A stretch of 32,343 bases of DNA from a virus. The notes below the pieces were generated by a model, which saw nothing but the letters and a program-made list of their open reading frames with translations, was not told the DNA's origin and did no database searches. The stretch spans positions 1-32,343 of the IMG/VR virus record IMGVR_UViG_3300017744_000077; one strand, given 5' to 3'. Shown in pieces: positions 8,948 through 15,625 of this stretch; positions within the stretch are counted from its first letter, which is position 1, and each line of letters opens with the position of its first letter. A program made the position numbers and the translations under genes.

Positions 8948-9880
8948 TTGACTAACAAAGAAAATATAGAAACAAAAAATAAACAAAAAACATTGTCAGA
9001 CATTTTAAAAGGTACTGATAATTTTTTATTTAAGACTGGACCTGAAGCTTTAATAGGTGGAATATCAAAAGGATTAGGTTTAGGGGTTGATATGTTGTCA
9101 GACTATATTAAAAATCCTGCTGAAAATATTGCTTTCGATGCAGCTACTTTAGGTCTTGGAAAAGGTATAAAATTTGCTGGTTTAGCTGGAGGTCTTTTAA
9201 ACCCCAAAATTAAAAAAGGCTCAGTCTCTCTTTTTAGGGGCGATGAAAATATTCTACCTACAACTACTGCTATGCAAAAATTAGTTGAAAAAGGTAAACG
9301 TGTTGGTGGAAATAAAAAAATATTTAATAAAGATAGAGATAATTATCCTAAAGTTCTTTATTCTACTTTATTTCCTAATTATGCAGACAGGTATGCTTCT
9401 GGATATTCTCTTTCAGGAAGCAAAGAATTACCTGGAACTGTATCTCAATTTCAAGTTCCTTATGAATATATAATGAAAAAAAATAAACTTGCTAGTGCAC
9501 GACTTGTTAAGGCTTTCGAAAAGGTACAGAATAAAATGGCAGATTCTCCATTTGAATATAATCATAATATGGCTGACTATGATTTAAAACGAGGTGAAAC
9601 TAAGATTATGAGAGATGTTGGACAAGTTATAAAGGGTGCTATTGGTGAAAATAAATTTCCATCTCTATTCGAACTTGAGGAACTTGCTGAAATGGCTGCA
9701 AAAAATCCAGAAGAAATTACAACTAAAGGTATATACAGATTTAGAGAAGGAATTCCTATAAAATTTTTAGAAAACTTAGAGTTTGTTCCTGGAAAAAATA
9801 CATCATACAAACAAAAGGAATTTTTAAACGACCCAAATAGGATAAAAGAATTAATATCCTATTTAAAAGAATTGCGTTAA
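8948..9880 (+). CDS. Candidate ADP-ribosyltransferase-like virion protein
   Basis: The 310-residue protein starts at TTG 8948 (no nearer in-frame ATG; AGG lies five bases before it). An N-terminal half with Gly-rich hydrophobic segments (EALIGGISKGLGLGVDML; GKGIKFAGLAGGLL) resembles membrane-active virion domains. The C-terminal half begins with VSLFRGDE (R97), then VLYSTLFPNYADRYA (136-150) and PGTVSQFQVP (162-171). This order (Arg on a first strand, an S/T strand followed by a helix with A..YA, then a 'V..(I/V).VP' strand) is that of the R-S-E class of ADP-ribosyltransferase folds. A catalytic Glu cannot be fixed; E275 and E278 in LENLEFVPGK are candidates. T4 Alt sets a precedent for injected enzymes of this class. 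The fold assignment is tentative. The stop is shared with the convergent helicase gene. Confidence 0.5.
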   Translation: MTNKENIETKNKQKTLSDILKGTDNFLFKTGPEALIGGISKGLGLGVDMLSDYIKNPAENIAFDAATLGLGKGIKFAGLAGGLLNPKIKKGSVSLFRGDENILPTTTAMQKLVEKGKRVGGNKKIFNKDRDNYPKVLYSTLFPNYADRYASGYSLSGSKELPGTVSQFQVPYEYIMKKNKLASARLVKAFEKVQNKMADSPFEYNHNMADYDLKRGETKIMRDVGQVIKGAIGENKFPSLFELEELAEMAAKNPEEITTKGIYRFREGIPIKFLENLEFVPGKNTSYKQKEFLNDPNRIKELISYLKELR

Positions 9881-11190
9881 AATGGAACGTCGGGCATTTG
9901 TGCTGCGACACTAGCTTCCGCTTCTTCTATAGTATCGTATAAGGTACAAGTATCTGGTGAGAATCCTACAGTAGCCTTCCCAGTAGAGCCATATCTGTTT
10001 TTAGCTACAACAATGTCTAGTCCAAACTTTCCGTGCTTTGCATTTTCAAAATTAACTGTCCAAGGGTAATGTGTAAAAGCTACAATCTCTGCATCTTGTT
10101 CTAGATTACCAGACTCTGCAAGGTCACTAAGCTTAGGAATACGTTCTGTTCTATATTCTATGTTACGATTAAGTTGAGAAACTAATATTACAGACATTTC
10201 CTCTGACTTACATAACCACTTATACTTTCTTGAAGTGTCGCCGATTTTTAATCTTAAATCCCTCATATCATTAGTAGGGTATTCTATAAGTCCTATATGG
10301 TCATCAATAACCACATCTGGCTTTATACGTCGTATCTCTCTAAAAGTTCCTTCTAAATTACTAATATTGTCAAACATAAATAATTTGTCGGTATATCTTT
10401 CTTTAATAACACTTAAGCTTTTCTCAATCTCTGATTTACTAGTGACTGCATTATGTCTTAACATGTGATAAGTTATTCCTTCTGATTCCATAGCAATAAA
10501 CTTCTTCATCATTTCGGTGTTAGGCATCTCTCTATTAAACATAACTACTTTCTTTCCAGCTAAGACTAAATTCCTAGCAATGTTAGCAACGGTAGTAGTC
10601 TTGGCATTACCAGGTCTACCTGCAAATATAGTTATTTCTCCCTTTGTCATGCCTGATATAATATTATCAATAGGCTCAAATCCTGTGGTGGTCAAACTTC
10701 TCTTGCTGAACAAAGAATCCTTAGTCATAGACAACAAAGTGTCCAAGTCAAATTTTTGTCCTGGTTCTAGATTAAGTAAGGAGCTTGCCGTGTCATGCAC
10801 GTTAACTAAAAGACTACTTATGTCGTTTGTGTCGTCAGATGCTTTATTAGCAATCTCTTGAGACTGTCTTATAAGTTTTCTTCTTAACCAATCTGAATGT
10901 AGTTGTTTTGCATACGACTCTACATTTGCCGTAGAAGGCACAGACTCTACTAGTCCAGTAATATAATAAGTAATACCTTTTACCTTACTAGATATGTTAA
11001 CCATGTCTATAGGTATGTTTTCAGATTTTAAATCTATTATAGCATTCCATATCGTTTGATGTTTTTCTATATAAAAAGCGTCTTTATCTATTATATAGTC
11101 TTTTACTACATCTAAACATTTTTCATCTTTTAATATTGAGCCTAGTACAGCTCTCTCTGATTCTTCGTTGAATATTCCTAGTCCTTGCAT
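9877..11190 (-). CDS. dnaB: DnaB-family replicative DNA helicase
   Basis: 437 residues, the usual DnaB size. Residues 1-105 form a DnaB N-terminal domain (NEESERAVLGSILKDE...HQTIWNAIIDL). The C-terminal RecA-like ATPase has Walker A GRPGNAKTT (191-199), a 'FNREMP' strand (218-223) with the family's catalytic Glu, Walker B PDVVIDDHIGLI, and the DnaB motif SQLNRNIE...PKLSDLAESGNLEQDAEIV. The Walker A has Ala196 where the consensus Gly precedes Lys. It unwinds the replication fork; no primase gene is in the window. The start has GGAG ten bases upstream and overlaps the preceding zinc-ribbon gene by 13 bases. It is the last gene of the leftward block and ends tail-to-tail with the rightward virion block. 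Confidence 0.93.
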   Translation of the reverse strand: MQGLGIFNEESERAVLGSILKDEKCLDVVKDYIIDKDAFYIEKHQTIWNAIIDLKSENIPIDMVNISSKVKGITYYITGLVESVPSTANVESYAKQLHSDWLRRKLIRQSQEIANKASDDTNDISSLLVNVHDTASSLLNLEPGQKFDLDTLLSMTKDSLFSKRSLTTTGFEPIDNIISGMTKGEITIFAGRPGNAKTTTVANIARNLVLAGKKVVMFNREMPNTEMMKKFIAMESEGITYHMLRHNAVTSKSEIEKSLSVIKERYTDKLFMFDNISNLEGTFREIRRIKPDVVIDDHIGLIEYPTNDMRDLRLKIGDTSRKYKWLCKSEEMSVILVSQLNRNIEYRTERIPKLSDLAESGNLEQDAEIVAFTHYPWTVNFENAKHGKFGLDIVVAKNRYGSTGKATVGFSPDTCTLYDTIEEAEASVAAQMPDVPF

Positions 11191-11537
11191 TTATGGCACT
11201 CTCCTTTCACCATAGGTATTGTCTTGTATACAGACTGGTCTAAATATCCTGGCTCAAATTTATTACTGTCTTGCATTTCTATTGCCCAAGCTTTTTGACA
11301 TATTGGACATCTAGTAGGAACTCTGACCATAGATACATTCTCACTACTAGGCTTAGCTCTCTGTGCAAAAAAATAAGGATTTTTCTTTCCCATTATATAT
11401 AGGTCTACTATATCTTTATCAAACCAATCCTCATACCCCTCCGGGTCTACTTGTTTTAAATATAGATAGTAAGACATAAACTCACTTTTTTCGTGTTGCC
11501 ACTCTTCTTGTGACTTATAAGTAAAGACACTTCTCAT
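11178..11537 (-). CDS. Zinc-ribbon protein of unknown function, 119 aa
   Basis: The N-terminal 65 residues are helical and aromatic (YYLYLKQVDPEGYEDWFDKD). The C-terminal part has CPICQKAW and a terminal ECHKCKD, two CxxC pairs that probably bind one zinc ion. A good ribosome-binding site (GGGAG, six bases before ATG) supports the start. It overlaps dnaB by 13 bases, so the two are probably translated together. A helper for the helicase, such as a loader or DNA-binding adaptor, is possible but rests only on neighbourhood. Confidence 0.65.
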   Translation of the reverse strand: MRSVFTYKSQEEWQHEKSEFMSYYLYLKQVDPEGYEDWFDKDIVDLYIMGKKNPYFFAQRAKPSSENVSMVRVPTRCPICQKAWAIEMQDSNKFEPGYLDQSVYKTIPMVKGECHKCKD

Positions 11538-11559
11538 TTTATTCTCCCTGTATTTTTAT

Positions 11560-11898
11560 TTAACTTAACTGAAAAGTAAGCTGAATTAATTCTAACAAAT
11601 CTTTGTATCGAATAGTTGCATATATTTCCCCTCTATCTTGTTTAATAAGGGTAATATCGCAATCGTCTGGTGGTAAAAGGTAACTGGCTATAGATTTTCT
11701 TACTTTACATTGAACCTTCATTTTTCTTGAGGTTTCTTCATCTAGTAAGTAGTCTACAATTAAATCGACTTCTGGAGATTCGCCTAAACTTCTTCCGTCA
11801 CTACCCCAAGCTCTCTTTGCATTGAAGCCATGGGATTGTGCGATGTCTACGCACTCCTTCTCGAATCGATTACCTTTTGCTTTTGATTTACATGCCAT
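11560..11898 (-). CDS. PD-(D/E)XK endonuclease, Holliday-junction-resolvase-like
   Basis: 112 residues. Layout matches small Hjc-like or related PD-(D/E)XK nucleases: KGNRFEKECVDIAQSHGFNA (E14 in the first helix), AWGSDGRSLGESPEVDLIV (catalytic Asp in EVDLIV), then MKVQCKVRKS (QxK). The expected job is cutting branched DNA during recombination or before packaging. The ATG at 11898 lacks a ribosome-binding site; instead a promoter-like element lies 22 nt upstream, the same arrangement as at 15322, suggesting a leaderless transcript. Gene order (helicase, annealing protein, exonuclease in the same block) fits a recombination role. Confidence 0.7.
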   Translation of the reverse strand: MACKSKAKGNRFEKECVDIAQSHGFNAKRAWGSDGRSLGESPEVDLIVDYLLDEETSRKMKVQCKVRKSIASYLLPPDDCDITLIKQDRGEIYATIRYKDLLELIQLTFQLS

Positions 11899-11934
11899 AT
11901 TATAATTTACAAATTTGTTATTATTTCAGTCAAC
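11899..11934 (-). promoter_or_regulatory. Leaderless-type promoter, copy 1
   Basis: On the minus strand GTTGACTGAAATAA (11934-11921) contains the -35 TTGACT; TAAATT lies 18 bases further, five bases before the ATG at 11898. A TATAAT lies directly before the ATG but too far from the -35. The same 14-mer occurs at 15345-15358 at exactly the same distance (22 nt) from another ATG. No ribosome-binding site lies between. Transcription would start at or next to the start codon. Confidence 0.55.
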
Positions 11935-12336
11935 TTATTTCAAATGCTTTAATTTTTCTATATCAAATCTTTCTGCAGTCCTTTTAACGAATTCGTCAAA
12001 AACCATAAATGTCTCTTTCCACTCTCCGTTGTAATACACTTTAGTAACTACAGTATTAGCCAACATTATAGATTGCTCTGTACTTGTGCTGTGAGTAGCT
12101 ATAACCCCTAGAGATACTTTCTTTGTAGCTCTCCAGTTATCGACAATCCTTTCTATAACTAGTCTTTGCCCAGTAGGAAATGGTGCGTCATCTTTTTTAC
12201 AGTCTCCTATTAATAAGAATTTATTACCTACTTCAAAGCAAAAGTCAATATCTGTAGGAGAAACAAGCCCATCTTGTAATCCGTCAAATATTATTGATTG
12301 TTTGAATCTTTTTTCGTATAAAATTGGTCTTTTCAT
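11935..12336 (-). CDS. PD-(D/E)XK-like phage protein, 133 aa
   Basis: Central pattern SPTDIDFCFEVGNKFLLIGD followed by CKKDDAPFPTGQRLVIERIVD. The order 'TDID... strand ... (E/D)xK ... GQ(R/K)xx(I/L)ER' is known from uncharacterised phage proteins that look like PD-(D/E)XK nucleases; here D28 or D30, D44 and K46 would be the active-site set, with Asp in place of the more usual Glu. The C-terminal half (NGEWKETFMVFDEFVKRTAERF) is a likely separate helical part. AAGGA is well placed before the ATG. The structured RNA candidate at 12357-12426 ends about 20 nt upstream of this start and may control it. Confidence 0.55.
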   Translation of the reverse strand: MKRPILYEKRFKQSIIFDGLQDGLVSPTDIDFCFEVGNKFLLIGDCKKDDAPFPTGQRLVIERIVDNWRATKKVSLGVIATHSTSTEQSIMLANTVVTKVYYNGEWKETFMVFDEFVKRTAERFDIEKLKHLK

Positions 12337-12419
12337 TTTTTTTCCTTACGAGAATGCCCCTCTAATCGATTATAATTACATTTGCGACATAAGTGTCGTC
12401 TAACCTGCCAAATGTCCAT
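12333..12419 (-). CDS. Possible 28-aa CxxC microprotein
   Basis: ATG at 12419, GAGG ten bases upstream; the TGA overlaps the next gene's ATG (ATGA), a typical coupled junction. The product MDIWQVRRHLCRKCNYNRLE plus GHSRKEKK is basic and has a CxxC and two His, enough for a small metal site. The same bases fold into a strong nested stem structure, so the apparent ORF could be accidental. The structured RNA reading is preferred. Confidence 0.25.
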   Translation of the reverse strand: MDIWQVRRHLCRKCNYNRLEGHSRKEKK

Positions 12420-12426
12420 AGAGGGG
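12357..12426 (-). ncRNA. Candidate structured RNA with three nested perfect stems
   Basis: Three perfect stems are nested in 70 nt: CCCCTCTA (12357-12364) with TAGAGGGG (12419-12426); ACATTTG (12378-12384) with CAAATGT (12409-12415); CGACA (12385-12389) with TGTCG (12394-12398), closing a four-base loop. The two inner stems are contiguous on one side, allowing coaxial stacking. The flanking genes are leftward, so the RNA would be read on the minus strand, as a leader of the gene starting at 12336 or as a processed RNA. There is no U-tract after it, so it is not an intrinsic terminator. It does not match a riboswitch class that I recognise. Confidence 0.5.
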
Positions 12427-12443
12427 TAACCTCATTTGTTATT

Positions 12444-12677
12444 TTAGTTTAATGCTCTTTTTTGAGAAAAAATCATATTTTTATTGCAATCTAACCAAAA
12501 AAAGGACAAATCTATATGGTCATCTACAATACTTATATTGTATCCTTCTTTAATCATTTGGCTAACTACTTTTTTTGTAACTGAAGGGAATGCTCTATAT
12601 CTAACAAAGCATTCATTGGTTGACGTTACTCCCGTCTTCTGTATTTTTTCTCTTATCATCACTTCTTTTTTTGTCAT
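12444..12677 (-). CDS. Small unknown protein, 77 aa
   Basis: Unrecognised. The start is set by GGGAG eight bases upstream. The sequence (MTKKEVMIREKIQKTGVTST...VTKKVVSQMIKEGYNISIVDD) could form a helix-turn-helix-like or winged-helix domain with a final strand, but no family is recognised. It overlaps the 3' end of the upstream gene by 65 bases in another frame, an unusually long overlap; both ORFs have features of real genes, but one could be spurious. Confidence 0.5.
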   Translation of the reverse strand: MTKKEVMIREKIQKTGVTSTNECFVRYRAFPSVTKKVVSQMIKEGYNISIVDDHIDLSFFWLDCNKNMIFSQKRALN

Positions 12678-12867
12678 TTAATATCTCCCTATATCTTTTA
12701 CGTAGTATGTGGACGAGATATTTTTCCTCTCGCCCACTTATATCTACTATTGACTTACGTCCTAGCTTACTAAGACGTTTAGTGACAAGGACCTCTGTTA
12801 TTCCCTTGTCATATCCCAAGAGTTCTTGGAACGAATTCATAATGCTATTCCAGTTAGAAATATCCAT
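12613..12867 (-). CDS. Small basic unknown protein, 84 aa
   Basis: Unrecognised. The middle is basic and probably helical (VTKRLSKLGRKSIVDISGRE; LRKRYREILNDKKR); the C-terminus is charged and disordered. No ribosome-binding site is seen; the start overlaps the upstream stop in TAATG, pointing to translational coupling. Its last 21 codons overlap the next gene out of frame. A nucleic-acid-binding role is possible from charge alone. Confidence 0.5.
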   Translation of the reverse strand: MDISNWNSIMNSFQELLGYDKGITEVLVTKRLSKLGRKSIVDISGREEKYLVHILRKRYREILNDKKRSDDKRKNTEDGSNVNQ

Positions 12868-13100
12868 TAATCACAATTGTCACAAAATCCAGGACCAAGA
12901 GTTTTCTTAGCAGAGTCTATTATATCATCTGCTGCTAAAATTACCTCTTCTTCATGTTTGATAAACTGAGACTGGAATTGAGCTTTTATAGAAGTTCGAA
13001 CACTGGAAAAGCATTCTTCTTCTCCTTCGCATCTATGCTGCTCAATCATCTCAATCAGTGACATTAATTGCTTTTCGTCTAATGTTATAGTATAGTCCAT
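12867..13100 (-). CDS. Small unknown acidic protein, 77 aa, with C-terminal CxxC
   Basis: Unrecognised. N-terminal YTITLDEKQLMSLIEMIEQH looks like a strand and a long helix; the protein ends in GPGFCDNCD, with two more Cys at about residues 24 and 30. It sits between the SSB-like gene and a basic small gene, joined at both ends by one-base TAATG overlaps. The coupling suggests a stoichiometric or functional link with the SSB-like protein. Confidence 0.55.
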   Translation of the reverse strand: MDYTITLDEKQLMSLIEMIEQHRCEGEEECFSSVRTSIKAQFQSQFIKHEEEVILAADDIIDSAKKTLGPGFCDNCD

Positions 13101-13660
13101 TAGAATGGCAATTCGTCTTCCGTCAATGGCTTCTCAACTACCCTGTTTGATTTGAATACGTTGATAGCAATTGGTGTTACTCTTGTCTCTCCAGATTGGT
13201 CAGTCCATTTATCATGAACAACCTTGATAGTAACTGCGTTACCTGAGATATCAGATTCCATTACCATAGGAAGAAGGTATCTTCCCTGGTCGTCCTTTTT
13301 CATCTCGAATCCACAAGCCTCGGAGAAAATCATGTAACCTTTATTGTTACCTTGATTATCCTCTAGCTTAGGATGTTTGTCTTTATCCGGAGTTTTAAAC
13401 CTAAAGTATCCTTTAGACTTAATTTCCCTACCCTTTAAATCTGGGTATCTTTTGTCGTCAAGCTTATAACTAGCTTCAAAGATATCGCTGATATATTGGT
13501 TCTTTACAATAATATCTTTTTTGATAGTTAGTTTACTGACAGTAGCTTCATATGTTCCTTCTTCTATAGTAGCATATTTCTTGCCACTAGTATCGTCAGA
13601 AGGATTATAATAAGCTACATTGTTATCTATGTCATTTAAGACATCTGATACATTACTCAT
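13100..13660 (-). CDS. Single-stranded-DNA-binding protein (SSB-like)
   Basis: 186 residues ending in EDELPF, the acidic Phe-terminated tail by which SSB proteins recruit partners. The body alternates strands and charged loops (GTYEATVSKLTIKKD; GREIKSKGYFRFKT; GNAVTIKVVHDKW), as expected for an OB fold of the kind found in phage SSB-like proteins. It coats single strands made by helicase and exonuclease and would hand them to the annealing protein encoded just upstream (8-base overlap). Ribosome-binding site GAGGAG precedes the ATG. The assignment rests on tail, size and context. Confidence 0.7.
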   Translation of the reverse strand: MSNVSDVLNDIDNNVAYYNPSDDTSGKKYATIEEGTYEATVSKLTIKKDIIVKNQYISDIFEASYKLDDKRYPDLKGREIKSKGYFRFKTPDKDKHPKLEDNQGNNKGYMIFSEACGFEMKKDDQGRYLLPMVMESDISGNAVTIKVVHDKWTDQSGETRVTPIAINVFKSNRVVEKPLTEDELPF

Positions 13661-14303
13661 CTTTAGACTCCTCTATTTTGAGTTTAGACATTACTTTGTC
13701 GTAATTGTCTGTGTTTATTTTACCAGATGATAAAGCAATCTCGACTTTTTCTGCTTCCTGTACATCTAGCTGTGACATGACTAGTAGCAATGCGTCATAC
13801 TGATTTTGACTAAGAGTCTTATCAACGTATTGTTTCCTGTACACGTCATCTGCAACATTACATAGTCTGTTAACTGCAACTTTAAATGCATCTGAATTTG
13901 CGGCTTTTAGGTCATTACCTAAGTCCACGTATCCAGCTCCACTTCTAGCTTGTGCTATTCTATGTGCTGCTACTGAGTCAAAACTACGTGGTATACCTTC
14001 GTCCATAATCTTTAGACGTCCATGTACTACTATAGCCTTGTCTCCAAGTGTCTCGTACTTTATTACTTCCCAAGACCAGACAGGATAATGTTGGTTTAAT
14101 CTCCAACGCATATATCCTTCGTCTACGTAATCAAAACCATTTCTACTTTTAACTACATCTTGAGGAGTAGGTGCTTCTGAGACATTTTGGTGTTTTGAAA
14201 TCAAAGAACTTTCTTCATAGATTTCTGGTCTACTAGACTCTATGTCGTCAGATATTTGTTGAATATCTTGTTTCACTAAGTCTAACTCACTCATTTTACC
14301 CAT
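13653..14303 (-). CDS. Rad52-family-like single-strand annealing protein
   Basis: 216 residues. The central part YVDEGYMRWRLNQHYPVWSW, followed by IVVHGRLKIMDEGIPRSFDSVAAHRIA and DLGNDLKAANSDAFKVAVNRL, has the layout of the Rad52/Rad22 domain: substrate strands, a second strand pair, then a 'K.A.SDA.K.A...' helix. It probably anneals complementary single strands. The C-terminal part is helical and acidic. GGGAG is five bases before the chosen ATG; a second ATG three codons later is possible. Neighbours are the SSB-like protein downstream and the Cas4-like nuclease upstream, both overlapping by eight bases: a typical exonuclease-annealase-SSB unit. Confidence 0.7.
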   Translation of the reverse strand: MGKMSELDLVKQDIQQISDDIESSRPEIYEESSLISKHQNVSEAPTPQDVVKSRNGFDYVDEGYMRWRLNQHYPVWSWEVIKYETLGDKAIVVHGRLKIMDEGIPRSFDSVAAHRIAQARSGAGYVDLGNDLKAANSDAFKVAVNRLCNVADDVYRKQYVDKTLSQNQYDALLLVMSQLDVQEAEKVEIALSSGKINTDNYDKVMSKLKIEESKDE

Positions 14304-15177
14304 TTACACTCCCATTATTATATGGACATAGATTTCTTACGTCACAATAAGATTGACATTTTCTTCCATTCCATGTTTGTTCACTACTACATTTCTGAGG
14401 CAAGTTTCCAGTCTCTAGAGCTTTAGTTAATTCATCTCTAGCTGTTAAAAACCTATTTTCTAATACCTCATCGTCATATTTTGGTACTTCGATTAAATAA
14501 ATATGCTTATCTAATCCTCTATCTCTAGACACTGCTAGACCTCCGTCTCTAAGTGTAACTTGTATGTACATGTTATCGACTTCGTATCCTGATTTTGTCA
14601 AGAGATATCTATACCAGTTTAATTGCCAACCCCAGTCTCCGTATTCTGCTAAACCTTCGTCGCGGTACCATTGTTTAACCATTTTAGGAGAACCTTTTCT
14701 TCCCCATTTACCACTCGATTTGTATTTAGCTCCAGACGGGTCTGGTGTTAGATTGTATGTCATCCCTAATAATTGAGCACATTTATAAGAACCGGTATTT
14801 TTATAGTCTAATAACATCTTAGTTTTCTTGTCATACAAGTCTGCTATTCCAGTTATATTAAACTCTTCTAATTTCTGTTCTAGTAGATGTCTATCGTCTT
14901 CGTGTTTTTCTAGTCTAGAATGGTGCATAGTTCCTGCTAAGGAGAATGCTCTATCTTGTGGGTCTACAAAGTAGTCCTTAGTCCTTTTTAAATAGGATTC
15001 ACAAGTTCCAGTTAGAAGCTCAGTAGTTGATGGCTTTCTATTAGGGTCTCTTTCTTTCGACATTTCAATTAAAGTCGGTAACGACATTCCCATTTCTAGG
15101 ATATCTACATTACCTTCTCTTACATCGTCAAAAGAGACTGTGTTACCATTTGGGTATTTGAAACCAACGGCGGGCAC
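14296..15177 (-). CDS. Cas4/RecB-type PD-(D/E)XK exonuclease with Fe-S cysteines
   Basis: 293 residues. Nuclease motifs are visible in order: GTMHHSRLEKH (82-92), GIADLYD (D113), LLDYKNTG (D124, K126) and QLNWYRYLL (Q185, Y189). One Cys lies early (C59 in GTCESYLKRT) and three late in CQSYCDVRNLC (274, 278, 284), the layout of the 4Fe-4S staple of Cas4/AddB nucleases. It probably resects DNA ends to give 3' single strands for the annealing protein. It is not near a CRISPR array. Translation starts at GTG 15177, with AAGGAG six bases upstream. The start lies inside the RHH gene's end (35-base overlap). Confidence 0.85.
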   Translation of the reverse strand: MPAVGFKYPNGNTVSFDDVREGNVDILEMGMSLPTLIEMSKERDPNRKPSTTELLTGTCESYLKRTKDYFVDPQDRAFSLAGTMHHSRLEKHEDDRHLLEQKLEEFNITGIADLYDKKTKMLLDYKNTGSYKCAQLLGMTYNLTPDPSGAKYKSSGKWGRKGSPKMVKQWYRDEGLAEYGDWGWQLNWYRYLLTKSGYEVDNMYIQVTLRDGGLAVSRDRGLDKHIYLIEVPKYDDEVLENRFLTARDELTKALETGNLPQKCSSEQTWNGRKCQSYCDVRNLCPYNNGSVNG

Positions 15178-15322
15178 TTTTTGTCTCCTTGGAATTGACG
15201 TAGTCTAGCATTAGACTATGTAATTTATCTTTAATTGATACACCTTCTTTTAGGGTTCTAGATTTGAACTTTATCCAAAGTTTTTTATCTACAACAAAAG
15301 AAGTTTGATATCTATTTTTCAT
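15143..15322 (-). CDS. Ribbon-helix-helix DNA-binding protein, 59 aa
   Basis: A 59-residue ORF with the ribbon-helix-helix pattern: strand YQTSFVVDKKLWIKFKSRTL begins the fold, then KEGVSIKDKLHSLMLDYV. The first part is the DNA-contacting strand and helix A, the second is helix B. Arc/MetJ-like proteins of this size bind operators as dimers. The ATG is 22 nt downstream of a promoter element shared with 11898 and lacks a ribosome-binding site. Its 3' end overlaps the exonuclease GTG by 35 bases. It could repress its own promoter and the matching copy at 11921; that is inference from the shared 14-mer. Confidence 0.65.
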   Translation of the reverse strand: MKNRYQTSFVVDKKLWIKFKSRTLKEGVSIKDKLHSLMLDYVNSKETKSARRWFQIPKW

Positions 15323-15358
15323 AAAGCAATATACATATTAAATTTTATTTCAGTCAAC
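15323..15358 (-). promoter_or_regulatory. Leaderless-type promoter, copy 2
   Basis: On the minus strand GTTGACTGAAATAA (15358-15345) holds the -35 TTGACT; TATATT follows after 18 bases and ends five bases before the ATG at 15322. No ribosome-binding site is present. The 14-mer and its 22-nt distance to the ATG are identical to the copy upstream of 11898. Confidence 0.6.
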
Positions 15359-15373
15359 ATAAACTTTATAACT

Positions 15374-15625
15374 TTATAAATTAAGTTCCATTAGTTTACT
15401 ATCAACATCTTGCTTTTCATCGTCGGGTATAGAATCAAAATATTCCGACAAAACACTATAACCCTCTTTATATCTATCTAAGTCATAAGCTAGTTTTTTG
15501 ACTAGTTCTTCTGTTTGAGCTATATATAAAGTTAATTGATTTTGACTAAAACCTATCACTTCAGTTTCTACTTTTAGACTATCTAACAACTTATTGCCAG
15601 TAGTCCTATTATCTACTTTACTCAT
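15374..15625 (-). CDS. Small unknown protein, 83 aa, coiled-coil-like
   Basis: Unrecognised. Residues 27-60 (SQNQLTLYIAQTEELVKKLA...) have the spacing of a long amphipathic helix; the C-terminus is acidic. AAGGAAAG lies well placed before the ATG, which overlaps the upstream stop (ATGA). It is the last gene of a leftward unit, just before the RHH promoter. Confidence 0.55.
   Translation of the reverse strand: MSKVDNRTTGNKLLDSLKVETEVIGFSQNQLTLYIAQTEELVKKLAYDLDRYKEGYSVLSEYFDSIPDDEKQDVDSKLMELNL

Noticed and set aside
10235-10861. Plus-strand ORFs opposite the helicase gene
   Set aside because: They lie opposite conserved DnaB motifs; their composition is the usual mirror of the true frame.
14296-15177. 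Cas4-like protein as a sign of a CRISPR system
   Set aside because: No repeat-spacer array or other cas-like gene is visible; the neighbours are recombination proteins, so a phage end-resection nuclease is the better reading.
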